From: Candidatus Peregrinibacteria bacterium
GTDB taxonomy: Bacteria > Patescibacteriota > Gracilibacteria > Peribacterales > Peribacteraceae
NCBI GenBank assembly: GCA_016201685.1
Contig: JACQCJ010000037.1
Coordinates: forward strand, 1 to 30,282
Length of the DNA stretch: 30,282 nucleotides
Reading direction: 5' to 3'
Made by a program: the position numbers and the translations under genes. Positions 22,023-29,617 of this stretch are shown piece by piece. Below the pieces are notes generated by a model. The model was not told the DNA's origin and made no database searches. It saw only the letters and a program-made list of their open reading frames with translations. Numbering within the stretch: position 1 is the stretch's first letter; each line of letters opens with the position of its first letter.

Positions 22023-22246
22023 AGCTTTTGAATCGCATCCTGACTCTTTTGAATGCGTTGCTGTTTGTCAGCGGTTGTGGCTCGTTCGAATTCAGAACCA
22101 AGACCAAGATTTTCAGCCAATACATCAATTGCTTCTGCAATGATTGCATCAGCCAGTGGGCCTTTCATACGGCGTTTCCCCATTCGAGCTTCATGCTCGA
22201 TAGGAGTGGAAACTGACTCTTCGGGTTGTTCGGATTTGGAAGGCAT
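22019..22246 (-). CDS. hypothetical protein, ~75 residues
   Basis: A small soluble protein beginning MPSKSEQPEE, with a helix-rich middle (GPLADAIIAEAIDVLAENLG) and a Gln/Lys-rich end. No family is recognised. A TTG at 22303 would extend it with a hydrophobic stretch (KFILSLFILPP), but ATG 22246 is the simpler start. Its stop overlaps the start of the next gene (TTGA). Downstream, on the same strand, lie the 147-residue gene and dgt. Confidence 0.45.
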   Translation of the reverse strand: MPSKSEQPEESVSTPIEHEARMGKRRMKGPLADAIIAEAIDVLAENLGLGSEFERATTADKQQRIQKSQDAIQKL

Positions 22247-22339
22247 GGGTGGCAGGATGAAAAGAGAGAGGATGAACTTTAGTTTTCTTTCCACAATAGT
22301 CAAGAAAGTCTGCTCGCAGGACTTTCCTTGGGTAGGATC

Positions 22340-22356
22340 CGCGGGCAGTATGCCCG
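22340..22356. other. 7-bp-stem hairpin beside the structured region
   Basis: GCGGGCA and TGCCCGC enclose a 3-base loop. No T-run follows on either strand. Confidence 0.4.
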
Positions 22357-22405
22357 CTCCTCAGTAGATAAAGATACTTTCGGATCGGTCTTTTTATACA
22401 AGCCA

Positions 22406-22540
22406 AACGGCCGTCGGGCAGAAACGCTTGTCCCTGGATCGTCCAGGTGGGTGGCCGCACTCCGGTGCCACGGCATCGGGGGATTAAGCCTCCCGTCACA
22501 AGCTGTCAGAGAAGAAACGTACCTGCCCTAACGCGCCGTT
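22406..22540 (-). ncRNA. candidate structured RNA of ~135 nt, possibly 6S-like
   Basis: Nested perfect helices close the region: AACGGC/GCCGTT (22406-22411, 22535-22540), GGGCAG/CTGCCC (22416-22421, 22523-22528) and GCTTGT/ACAAGC (22426-22431, 22498-22503). Internal hairpins include CCTGGA/TCCAGG (22433-22438, 22442-22447). No protein domain is found on either strand. On the minus strand, GGCTTAATC then CACCCACCTGGA, a short loop and TCCAGGGACAAG recall the 3' half of 6S RNA. That assignment is tentative, and so is the strand. It might also be a leader for the two small genes and dgt downstream. Confidence 0.4.
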
Positions 22541-22657
22541 GAGACTCGGGTCACGATACCCTTCGAGAGGAGAGATGCGAGTGACGGCACGGGATTTTTT
22601 GTCGCTCGTTTCGATTGTCAGATTCGCTTCGCGCAATGTCGATTTTTTCTGACCTTC

Positions 22658-23298
22658 TCAGAGGAGCAAAGCCGTGAGCACATTCGTCCATCCCTCCTTC
22701 ACCGCTTCGCGGTCTCCGCCGCGATAGGTCCAGTATTTCTCCGGATGACACTTTGTACAGTCGGACATCCGTTCACGTTGCTCGCGCGGGACGCCGAGAT
22801 GATCGAATTGAAGATCAGCGGCGCCCTGAAGATCCACAAGTTTTCCTCTCACGAGTGAAGAGGGGACTGACGGCAGTTCGTTCTTGGGATTACTGAACTC
22901 GGCGCATTCAAATCCGAGCGATGGCCCCGCACCCACGAACGTCTCTTCCGGTCCGAGGGAATCGTTCCGGTCTCAATTCCTCTCCATCCCACGTGCGCCA
23001 CGGCGATCACATGCTTCACTGGCGCGTAGACAACGAAGTTCTGGCAGTCGGCTGCGCGGATCGTGAGGAGGAGTCCTCGAGCATCGGTCGCCATTGCATC
23101 GGCTTCCTCGACTCTCGAAGTCGATCCCGTCACACGGATCGCTCTGCTGCCGTGCATTTGATGGAGCGAGGCGATCGGTGTATTCGGAAAAAATTTTGCG
23201 AGATCGCGACCGGTTCGAATGTGGTCCTCTTTCGTCAAAAGTGTGTCGCGGAGGAGGGGATGGAACGGCCGGAGGACGGTGAAAGGCCGATCAATCAT
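22658..23298 (-). pseudogene. laccase-domain (YfiH/PgeF-type) protein, frame broken
   Basis: Members of this family remove aberrant residues from peptidoglycan precursors or act on purine nucleosides. The N-terminal part has SLHQMHGSRAI, EEADAMATD, RAADCQNFVVY and HVGWRG, the His/Cys zinc and substrate motifs. The frame then leaves the family after GIETGTI (near 22980). The expected C-terminus continues in another frame: ETFVGAGPSLGFECAEFS, then MSDCTKCHPEKYWTYRGGDR, ending at 22658. About nine codons usual at the junction are missing, so the change is a deletion of some 26 or 28 bases, not one base. ATG 23298 lies 2 bp after the HIT stop. Last gene of a three-gene unit. Confidence 0.75.
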
Positions 23299-23300
23299 GT

Positions 23301-23912
23301 TCAGTCTTTGCTCAGGGAAGACCATCGCTTGTTCAGTCGGTCTATTTCCAGTCTTGCTTCTCGCATGCTTCTCGCGTCCGTGCGCATCCACTTCCAATCG
23401 CCGCGTTCGGGTTTTCGAAGTGCCCTCGCGAATCGATCACGGAAAAATCTCGGTGCCGCGAGCGTCGCATCCACCGTCCAACTTTCCTCTCCGATGGAGA
23501 AAAACAGATAGCGGCTCTCTCGCGAAAACATATCCGGCAACGCCTTCAGCACGTTGCCATGCATGCTCCCTATTCCTTCCGGCACGATGTCCGTCGCCTG
23601 GCCATTGAAGGGAACGAGATGCGTATGCGCGTGGAACACCGATTGGCCCACGATGCCATGCTCGAAGGTGCTCGTTGTGCTGTAGAGGTTGGAGAGTCGA
23701 TGGTTCACCGAATCGTACAGACGTTGGAATTCCTCGAATGCAGCAGGAGGGAGAGCGCCCATGCACGACACATGGTCCTTCGCGATGATCAAAAGATGCC
23801 CTTCCTCCAAGGGATGAACGTCGCACACGACTCGGAACGACGGAGTTTCCTCCAGGGTGTGCGCATAGGCGAAGCCGCTCACGTCGCAGTGAGGACAGTC
23901 AGGCGTTTGCAT
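23301..23912 (-). CDS. HIT-family nucleotide hydrolase
   Basis: Histidine-triad protein of 203 residues; relatives hydrolyse nucleoside phosphoramidates or dinucleotides. The triad FHAHTHLVP (about residue 93) is intact, and the N-terminal HPLEEGHLLIIAKDH segment is typical. CPHC near residue 6 may bind metal, as in some HIT proteins. An extra C-terminal ~80 residues, rich in Arg and Trp (RKPERGDWKWMR), goes beyond the usual ~110-140 and has no known role. Its start overlaps the end of the nnrD-like gene by 14 bases and its stop is 2 bp before the laccase-domain start, so the three are co-translated. Confidence 0.85.
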   Translation of the reverse strand: MQTPDCPHCDVSGFAYAHTLEETPSFRVVCDVHPLEEGHLLIIAKDHVSCMGALPPAAFEEFQRLYDSVNHRLSNLYSTTSTFEHGIVGQSVFHAHTHLVPFNGQATDIVPEGIGSMHGNVLKALPDMFSRESRYLFFSIGEESWTVDATLAAPRFFRDRFARALRKPERGDWKWMRTDARSMREARLEIDRLNKRWSSLSKD

Positions 23913-24690
23913 CGAGAGTATGGAGCAAATGCGGAATCAGGCGGATTACTTCGCGCGTCGTGTAGCTGTAGCCGTTTTGTTCAAAGAGGAGCGTGCCCGC
24001 ACGCTTGATGATTGTGCTCGCAGTGACGCACGCATCGACCGGGTCCAGATGCTGCGCGAGGAGCCCGCCGATCAGTCCCGCGAGCGCATCCCCGGTGCCG
24101 CCGACGGTGAGTCCGGCATTTCCTCCAGATACTTCGACGATCTTCCCGTCCTCGCCCGCGATCCGGTCCACGTGTCCTTTCACATGGATCGTCATGCCGT
24201 GTCGCTTGGATGCATCGCCGATCGTTTCCGGTTCGATTCCCATTCGCTCCAATTCGCCGAGATGCGGTGTTGCGACGACCGTCTTCCCCTTCGCTGCATC
24301 GAGCGTCCACGGTTGCAATGCCGAGGCATCGAGCACCATCGCGCGAGGGCACGAATCGATGAGTTCACGCAGCGCCTCGAGGCCCTCGTGACTGCGATCC
24401 AGCCCCGGACCGATCACCGCGCAGTCGATCGTGACGAGGAGTTCGAGGAGTTGGTGCAGGTCATTCGGTCGAAGCTCGTCACCGTGGAACGGCCGAACTT
24501 GAAAATTCAACGACTGCATCCGAGCAACTTCTTGATGGATTCGCGGAACGCAGACGTAGACAAGATCGACGCCGCCGGCCTCCGCAGCGAGCGCGGAGAA
24601 GAGGGGAGCGCCGTGCATGGTCAGCGAGCCGCCGATCACGGCGACCGTTCCATTTTCGCCTTTGTGCGATGTCGGACTGCGAGCGAGCAT
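23899..24690 (-). CDS. nnrD: ADP-dependent NAD(P)H-hydrate dehydratase
   Basis: Repairs hydrated NAD(P)H (S-NADHX) using ADP or ATP. It has 263 residues in the ribokinase-like fold. Visible motifs are GTVAVIGGSLTMHGAP near the N-terminus, VIGPGLDRS, VLDASAL, ATPHLGELERM (substrate binding) and the nucleotide/catalytic GGTGDALAGLIGGLLAQ near the C-terminus, with the catalytic Asp in GTGD. No epimerase (NnrE) domain is fused and none is seen nearby. First gene of a leftward trio; its stop lies within the HIT gene. Confidence 0.88.
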   Translation of the reverse strand: MLARSPTSHKGENGTVAVIGGSLTMHGAPLFSALAAEAGGVDLVYVCVPRIHQEVARMQSLNFQVRPFHGDELRPNDLHQLLELLVTIDCAVIGPGLDRSHEGLEALRELIDSCPRAMVLDASALQPWTLDAAKGKTVVATPHLGELERMGIEPETIGDASKRHGMTIHVKGHVDRIAGEDGKIVEVSGGNAGLTVGGTGDALAGLIGGLLAQHLDPVDACVTASTIIKRAGTLLFEQNGYSYTTREVIRLIPHLLHTLDANA

Positions 24691-24740
24691 GTGGACATTG
24701 TAGACCTGTGGGGAAGGGTTTTGTGGGTTGTGGGTGTTTC

Positions 24741-24974
24741 ACCTCACCCCCAATCCCTCTCCTTTTCTTGGGCTTTCCTTTCTCCTGAGCGTGGAAATAT
24801 TTTTGAAAGTTCAGAGGGAGAAGAGGGGAGTGTTTATGTGTATGTTTATGTTTTGCTGCCGCCAAAAAAACAACATACAAAACATTCCCCTCTCCAGCTC
24901 TTTGTAGAAAGAAAAACTACCAGGCGCCTTGAAACGAAGGACAGCAAAAGGCTGGAGAGGGGTTAGAGTGAGGT
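24741..24974. repeat. nested inverted repeat, MITE-like
   Basis: Imperfect outer arms of 21-22 bp, 24741-24762 (ACCTCACCCCCAATCCCTCT...) and 24954-24974 (reverse-complementary GGAGAGGGGTTAGAGTGAGG...), bound a 234-bp block. Inside, AGAGGGGAGTGTTT (24822-24835) pairs with AAACATTCCCCTCT (24880-24893), and TGTATGTT (24839-24846) with AACATACA (24872-24879). No coding capacity is supported. It fills the space between the GT4 and nnrD genes. The CCTCACCC start recurs near 28352. Confidence 0.6.
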
Positions 24975-25001
24975 CAAACAAAAAACAAACAACACCCCCC
25001 C

Positions 25002-26108
25002 CTACCCTCCCAAAAACTCCTCCCTCGTCTTCTCCACTTCCGCCGCGATGCGATTCCGGAATCGCGAGGAAGAGAATTGTTCCGCGTTCTTTCGGATTGC
25101 AAGGGGATCGAAGATCATCGACGAGAAGCGGTCGATCGCCTCCGAGAGGGACGCAGCGGTTTGCTGCCCGAAGAAGACCCCGGTGCGCCCCTCGAGAACG
25201 GTGTCGCGCACGCCGCCTTCGCCGTATGCGATCACCGGCGTGCCGCTCGCCTGCGCCTCGAGCGGGACGATGCCCGCATCCTCGTGCTGCGGGAAGAGCA
25301 CCGCCTTCGCCTCTCCGTAGAGAGAGGGGAGATCGTGATCGGGGACGTATCCTCGTAATGCAACGGTCGGTCCGGCCATTCGCCGCAGCCGTTCCTCCTC
25401 CTGCCCTCTGCCCACGATCGTCAGCGGGAGCTTTCGGTCATTCGCGAGCGCAATGAGGAGATCGAAGCGCTTGTAGGGGACGAGACGTCCCACGGCGAGG
25501 AATGATCGACGTTGCGTCATCCCCACCAGAGCGTTCCCGAAGAATCGCTCGCCGACGGGCGGGGGGATCATGCTGCTCTCGCGGCCGTAGACGTCGGCGA
25601 TGCGCTTTTGCGTCCCCGAGGAATTCGCGATGAACCTGTCCACGCGTTTTGCGGTGGAGAGATCCCAGCGTCGCAAGCGCTTCAGTCGCCGCCGGATGAA
25701 CCCGCGCAGCATGCGGGGCACGCGGAAGTCACTCAAGTACTGCTCTTCCATCGACCACGCGTAGCGCATGGGTGTATGGCAGTAGCAGAGGTGCACGCTC
25801 CCGCTGCGCGGGACGATGCCCTTCGCGACGGCGTGAGAGGAACTGAGGATCGTGTCGTAGGGAGAGAGATCGATGCTCTCGATGGCTCTGGGCATCCACG
25901 GGAGGAGCAGCTGATGTCGATGCACCAGGCGATACCAGTGCTGGAGGGGAGTTGTCCGAATATCGGCTTCCCGCAGCGCTCCGATGGTCTCGCGTCTTGT
26001 CACTGTGGTGATGATCGGGGCTTGCGGCCAGAGTTCATGGAACTGCGCAATCACCTGCTCCGCTCCGGCGAAGACGGTCAGCCAGTCTGCGACGATGGCC
26101 AGGCGCAT
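25002..26108 (-). CDS. GT4-family glycosyltransferase
   Basis: GT-B fold retaining glycosyltransferase of 368 residues. It has a Rossmann start MRLAIVADWLTVFAGAEQV with the acceptor-site glycine loop, then CYCHTPMRYAW. The donor half has FLAVGRLVPYKRFDLLI and the EX7E motif in EDAGIVPLEAQASGTPVIAY. Such enzymes move a sugar from a nucleotide donor onto a lipid or polysaccharide at the inner membrane face. It is probably involved in cell-surface glycan synthesis, as are the membrane transferases elsewhere in the window. TATCCT (minus strand, 26121-26116) lies seven bases before the ATG, fitting a leaderless mRNA. Confidence 0.88.
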   Translation of the reverse strand: MRLAIVADWLTVFAGAEQVIAQFHELWPQAPIITTVTRRETIGALREADIRTTPLQHWYRLVHRHQLLLPWMPRAIESIDLSPYDTILSSSHAVAKGIVPRSGSVHLCYCHTPMRYAWSMEEQYLSDFRVPRMLRGFIRRRLKRLRRWDLSTAKRVDRFIANSSGTQKRIADVYGRESSMIPPPVGERFFGNALVGMTQRRSFLAVGRLVPYKRFDLLIALANDRKLPLTIVGRGQEEERLRRMAGPTVALRGYVPDHDLPSLYGEAKAVLFPQHEDAGIVPLEAQASGTPVIAYGEGGVRDTVLEGRTGVFFGQQTAASLSEAIDRFSSMIFDPLAIRKNAEQFSSSRFRNRIAAEVEKTREEFLGG

Positions 26109-26171
26109 CGGGGTGAGGATAGCGGAGATGGCAGAATCGTCTAAGGTTCTGGAGCTCCTGACGAATGGCCG

Positions 26172-26273
26172 AATGCCAAGAGCCGGATACCAAGAAATTT
26201 TTCAAGAGAACAATTCTTGAAGATTCAATTTTGTTTTCCTTCACAAATTGTTTGGCTTCTGGCTCTTGGCATT
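26172..26273. repeat. 102-bp palindromic intergenic element
   Basis: AATGCCAAGAGCC (26172-26184) and GGCTCTTGGCATT (26261-26273) are perfect 13-bp arms. Inside, TTCAAGA (26201-26207) and TCTTGAA (26215-26221) form a hairpin. It lies between divergent GT4 and ftsQ genes. Short frames read across it on both strands but look like by-products of the palindrome. Confidence 0.65.
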
Positions 26274-26327
26274 TGGATTCTTCTCCGCGGATGCTCTTCG
26301 TCGAGAAACCTCTCATCTTCCTCTATC

Positions 26328-27269
26328 ATGGCTGCCGTGCCTCTCCGTCCCGCTCGCCGCCTCCCGCGCCGTTTTCGCCGTCCGGTCTCGGCGGGCACGC
26401 GCGCGTTTGTTCGGCGCCGCGCCGCGCGCGGGAAGAATCTCCGTCACGAGCGCTGGAAGCGATGGTTGCGGAGAATCCAAGGTGCCCTCCACGACTCCAT
26501 CCTCTCGTTGCGTCGATGGCTCGTTGTGCTCTGCGTGGGGCTGGCGCTCCTCCTCATAGGTCTTCTTCTCTTCTCGCCGATCGTCGAGGTGCGATCGATC
26601 CACATCCAGCGAGTCCAGAAGCGCCTCGATCTCGAGAAGGTCCAGCACGTCCTCAAACCGCTCTTCGGCAGACGACTGCTCTTCCTCTCGATGCGTGAAG
26701 TGACGGCCCTCCTCCACGATGCCCTGCCGGATGTGGAAGACATTGCCATCAGCAAGAACTATCCCTCCACGCTCTCCGTGCGGATCGTGCTGCGCCCAAT
26801 CATCGCGGCGCTGCGCATCGCACAACCCCAGCCCGATACGAACAACCCCGCCCAGACGGGGAGCCTGCTTCCCGATCGTCCGGGGAACGATTACCTCACG
26901 GACAACGGGTTCTACATCGCCCTGCCGCGAGCCCTCTCGGGGGGGCTGCTCCCGACCATCACGATGGTGGATTGGACCGTGTTCCCCACGCCGAATACCC
27001 CGCTCCTTTTGCCCGATCTCCTCGCACGCATGCAGGCGGCGGAGCAGGCGATCACGCACGACTTTGGGCAGCAGGTACGCTCGCGGACCGTCTTCCTCCG
27101 CGCACGCGAGTTCCATCTTCAGACGCCCAGCTTCAGTCTCTGGTTCGACATGGTGAGCCCGCTTGCGGAGCAACTTGCGCGTTACAAGGTCTTTCTCAAA
27201 ACCGTTTCGCCGCAGAATGCGAAGCAGTACGTGGACCTGCGGCTCGCGGGGAGGGTGGTCTATCGATGA
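26328..27269 (+). CDS. ftsQ: FtsQ/DivIB-like division protein
   Basis: Bitopic membrane protein of about 313 residues. An Arg-rich cytoplasmic tail (residues 1-60) is followed by one membrane segment, about 64-86 (LVVLCVGLALLLIGLLLFSP). A POTRA domain then starts VEVRSIHIQRVQK and includes DVEDIAISKNYPSTLSVRIVLR, characteristic of FtsQ. A beta-rich C-terminal part ends VDLRLAGRVVYR, also typical. FtsQ links FtsL/FtsB to the division ring. ATG 26328 is chosen because upstream in-frame sequence lies in the palindromic repeat. It is followed by two wall-hydrolase genes, consistent with a division and wall cluster. Confidence 0.82.
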   Translation: MAAVPLRPARRLPRRFRRPVSAGTRAFVRRRAARGKNLRHERWKRWLRRIQGALHDSILSLRRWLVVLCVGLALLLIGLLLFSPIVEVRSIHIQRVQKRLDLEKVQHVLKPLFGRRLLFLSMREVTALLHDALPDVEDIAISKNYPSTLSVRIVLRPIIAALRIAQPQPDTNNPAQTGSLLPDRPGNDYLTDNGFYIALPRALSGGLLPTITMVDWTVFPTPNTPLLLPDLLARMQAAEQAITHDFGQQVRSRTVFLRAREFHLQTPSFSLWFDMVSPLAEQLARYKVFLKTVSPQNAKQYVDLRLAGRVVYR

Positions 27270-27270
27270 T

Positions 27271-27343
27271 GAATTGCGAGTTGCGAATGGCGGTTGCGAA
27301 TTTCCTTCACCATTCGCCCTTCGCAAATCGCCCTTCGCAATTC
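27271..27343. repeat. palindromic repeat after ftsQ
   Basis: GAATTGCGA (27271-27279)/TCGCAATTC (27335-27343) and GCGAATGG (27283-27290)/CCATTCGC (27310-27317) are perfect nested arms. It begins two bases after the ftsQ stop and may act as a transcript-end or stability hairpin. Confidence 0.6.
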
Positions 27344-27432
27344 CTTCGTCTCGTTGACTTCTCCCTCATTTCCGTTCCCATATCTCTTCCACCTTCTTTT
27401 CCTTCGCCCCCAAACTCCCTAGACTGCTCGGG

Positions 27433-28308
27433 ATGTACACCGCTGTCCTGTCGGTCTTGCTGATGGGCCTGATTCCCGTGCGAAGCGACCCGGCAACGTC
27501 CCCGAATGCTCTCGCGCATCTTTCCGTTGCCCCTCCGTCGCCCTCTGGCGAATCGCTCGCGCAGAGCCTCATTCTCCAGCACGCCGTTTCGGCCTCCGGC
27601 ATCGTGATTTTGGATCTGCAGAGCTCCCAGATCCTTCTGGCCAAGAACGGGACCATTCGTCGCCCCATCGCAAGCCTTGCGAAGCTCATGACAGCTCTCG
27701 TCATTGCCGAGCATCACGGGATGAACGAATGGGTGCGCATCCCCGATGCCATCGCCAGCACCGAAGGGCACGTCGTCCATCTGCCTCCGGGCGAGCAGTT
27801 CCGGGTGGGCGATCTCCTCGAGGCTCTCCTCGTCAGTTCTGCCGATGACGCAGCCGTTGCGCTCGCCATGTACCACAGCGGCTCCTTCGATGCCTTCGTC
27901 TCCCAGATGAACGAGCGCGCCTCGCTCCTCGGTCTCGCGAACACGTCCTTTGCCAATCCCATCGGGCTCGACGATCTCGCGCAGTGGTCGACCCCGCTGG
28001 ATATCGCGTGGCTCACGATGTTCGTCTTCCGAAGGCCGGAGCTTCGCTTGCGTCTCTCCTTCCGGAATGCAACGACCATCACGAGCCGCCGCGGAACAGT
28101 CATTCCCCTCGAGCAGACCCATGAGTTGCTGCACGGCGACTCCCCGGTGATTGCGGGGAAAACGGGAACAACCGATGACGCGAAAGAATGTCTCATGTCG
28201 ATCGTCAAGGAACAGGGGAGGAACTACGTCGTGGTGCTCCTCGGTTCGCGGCAACGCTACGCGGACATGCGCGCCGTGCTCTTCGCGCTCGCCTCTCTCT
28301 TCGCATAA
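27433..28308 (+). CDS. D-alanyl-D-alanine carboxypeptidase (S11 family)
   Basis: Penicillin-binding D,D-carboxypeptidase that trims pentapeptide stems in peptidoglycan outside the membrane. It has 291 residues with a hydrophobic N-terminal segment (YTAVLSVLLMGLIPV), probably a signal. The catalytic triad of motifs is SLAK (Ser about 81), SAD in VSSADDAAVALA (about 136) and KTG (about 243). The middle motif has Asp where SxN is usual, which could alter activity. There is no clear C-terminal amphipathic helix. TAGACT (27420-27425) lies seven bases before the ATG. Located between ftsQ and a LysM-M23 peptidase. Confidence 0.85.
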   Translation: MYTAVLSVLLMGLIPVRSDPATSPNALAHLSVAPPSPSGESLAQSLILQHAVSASGIVILDLQSSQILLAKNGTIRRPIASLAKLMTALVIAEHHGMNEWVRIPDAIASTEGHVVHLPPGEQFRVGDLLEALLVSSADDAAVALAMYHSGSFDAFVSQMNERASLLGLANTSFANPIGLDDLAQWSTPLDIAWLTMFVFRRPELRLRLSFRNATTITSRRGTVIPLEQTHELLHGDSPVIAGKTGTTDDAKECLMSIVKEQGRNYVVVLLGSRQRYADMRAVLFALASLFA

Positions 28309-28350
28309 CGCTATGAAATTTCTTTTCTTCATTTTTCATTTTTCTGAGGT

Positions 28351-28425
28351 CCCCTCACCCACCTTCGTCCGCCTGAGGCGGACTTCGGCGGGCAGGCCCA
28401 GCCTCTCCCCCTTTGGGGGGAGAGG
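28351..28425. repeat. intergenic repeat with two perfect hairpins
   Basis: CCCCTCACCC (28351-28360) resembles the outer arm of the element at 24741. GTCCGCC-TGA-GGCGGAC lies at 28367-28383. CCTCTCCCCC (28402-28411) pairs with GGGGGAGAGG (28416-28425) around a 4-base loop. It lies between two wall-enzyme genes. Confidence 0.6.
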
Positions 28426-28472
28426 GGCAATGGAAACGTCATTCTGTGTACAGGGTCGTTTGAAGCAACAAG

Positions 28473-28501
28473 TTTCACGAACTTTTTAGTGTTCATATAA
28501 C
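28473..28501 (+). promoter_or_regulatory. promoter of LysM-M23 gene
   Basis: TTTCAC (28473-28478), a 17-bp spacer and TATAAC (28496-28501), eight bases before the ATG at 28510. It suggests a leaderless or nearly leaderless mRNA. Confidence 0.5.
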
Positions 28502-28509
28502 GGATCTCC

Positions 28510-29583
28510 ATGCGCACCCCTCTCCTCCGCTGGCTTGCCCTTCGTGCGCGCATCGTCTGCGTCATCATGTTCGTCATTGGTTCGCTTCTCCCCCCCTACG
28601 TCCCCAAGGCCGCGCTCGCCCCGTCGGAGGAAGCATCGGGCCAGCAGACGCAATTTCTCTTCGTCGAGGAGGGGTTCCTCATGAAGTCCGCGTCCCTGGG
28701 GGAACAGGGAACCCGACTCGCTTTCGGCCAGGGCATCATCCACACCGTGAAGAAGAATGAGAATATCCAATCGATTGCGAAGAAGTACGGCATCGCCGTC
28801 GAGACCATTCGCTATGCGAATAATCTCAGCCAGAAAGCGCCTCTCCTGCCCGGGCAGGAGCTCATTATTCTCCCCGTCGACGGCGTGATGCACGTCGTCC
28901 GCAAGGGCCAGACGCTCTCGCAGATTGCGCAGCTCTACTCCGTTCCCGAGTCGGACATCACCCGTCAGAATGACGTGCGCGGCGGATTCATCATCGCCGG
29001 GCAACAGCTGATCATCCCCGGCGGAAAGCCGATTGCGGGACAGATGCCCGCCATCGCCTCGCTCCAGGACACGCTGCGCTTTGGAGGGGAACTGCCGTCG
29101 AAGGACATTCAGCTCAAGCTGCGGCAGATCGAGCAGGAGGGCGAGCAGCACGGGCAAACGGCCACGATCACCCGTGTCCCGCCGACCGCCGAAGTCGATA
29201 CGGCCGCGGGCATCCTCCAGATGCCGTGCAATAATTGCGTCTTCACCCAGTACTACCACCCCGGCCACTACGCCGTGGACATCCAGACGCGCGGCGGCGG
29301 CCCCGTGTTCGCCGCGGAGGCCGGCACCGTCATCCGCGCCGACACCGGCGGCTGGAACGGCGGCTACGGCAACGTCATAGAAATCGATCACGGCAACGGA
29401 CTCGTCACGCTCTACGCGCACAACAAGGAGCTCTACGTGAAGAACGGCGACTCTGTGCAGCGCGGCCAGATCATCTCGTGGATGGGCAACACCGGTCTCG
29501 TCTACGGCGCCACGGGCATCCACACCCACTTCGAGGTGCGCTTCAACGGCGTGAAGAAGAATCCGCTGCTGTATCTGGAATAA
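28510..29583 (+). CDS. LysM-LysM-M23 peptidoglycan hydrolase
   Basis: Exported wall peptidase of 357 residues. A signal or anchor segment is at about 14-36 (IVCVIMFVIGSLLPPYVPKA). LysM 1 spans about 77-121 (IIHTVKKNENIQSIAKKYGI) and LysM 2 about 126-170 (MHVVRKGQTLSQIAQLYSVP); LysM binds glycan chains. A linker with a Gln-rich helix follows. The M23 domain (about 240-357) has HPGHYAVDI (HxxxD), YAH and HTHFEVRFNG, a complete zinc site. CNNC just before the domain could form a disulfide. It probably cuts stem-peptide bridges during growth or division. It follows the D,D-carboxypeptidase gene but has its own promoter. Confidence 0.9.
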   Translation: MRTPLLRWLALRARIVCVIMFVIGSLLPPYVPKAALAPSEEASGQQTQFLFVEEGFLMKSASLGEQGTRLAFGQGIIHTVKKNENIQSIAKKYGIAVETIRYANNLSQKAPLLPGQELIILPVDGVMHVVRKGQTLSQIAQLYSVPESDITRQNDVRGGFIIAGQQLIIPGGKPIAGQMPAIASLQDTLRFGGELPSKDIQLKLRQIEQEGEQHGQTATITRVPPTAEVDTAAGILQMPCNNCVFTQYYHPGHYAVDIQTRGGGPVFAAEAGTVIRADTGGWNGGYGNVIEIDHGNGLVTLYAHNKELYVKNGDSVQRGQIISWMGNTGLVYGATGIHTHFEVRFNGVKKNPLLYLE

Positions 29584-29595
29584 TTTATGAATTTG

Positions 29596-29604
29596 TGGTA
29601 TAAT
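29596..29604 (+). promoter_or_regulatory. extended -10 promoter
   Basis: TGG-TATAAT is a full extended -10 element. Transcription would start near 29611, seven bases before a small ORF at 29618. It might also serve tRNA-Asp. Confidence 0.55.
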
Positions 29605-29617
29605 ATTCCCAGAGTCG

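Noticed and set aside
22406..22540. Cobalamin riboswitch on the plus strand, suggested by ACCTGCC
   Set aside because: The rest of the B12 box and the core helices are absent, and no B12-related gene lies downstream on that strand.
26217..26327. N-terminal extension of ftsQ from an upstream ATG
   Set aside because: This sequence is one arm of the palindromic repeat; the usual Arg-rich FtsQ tail starts at the ATG at 26328.
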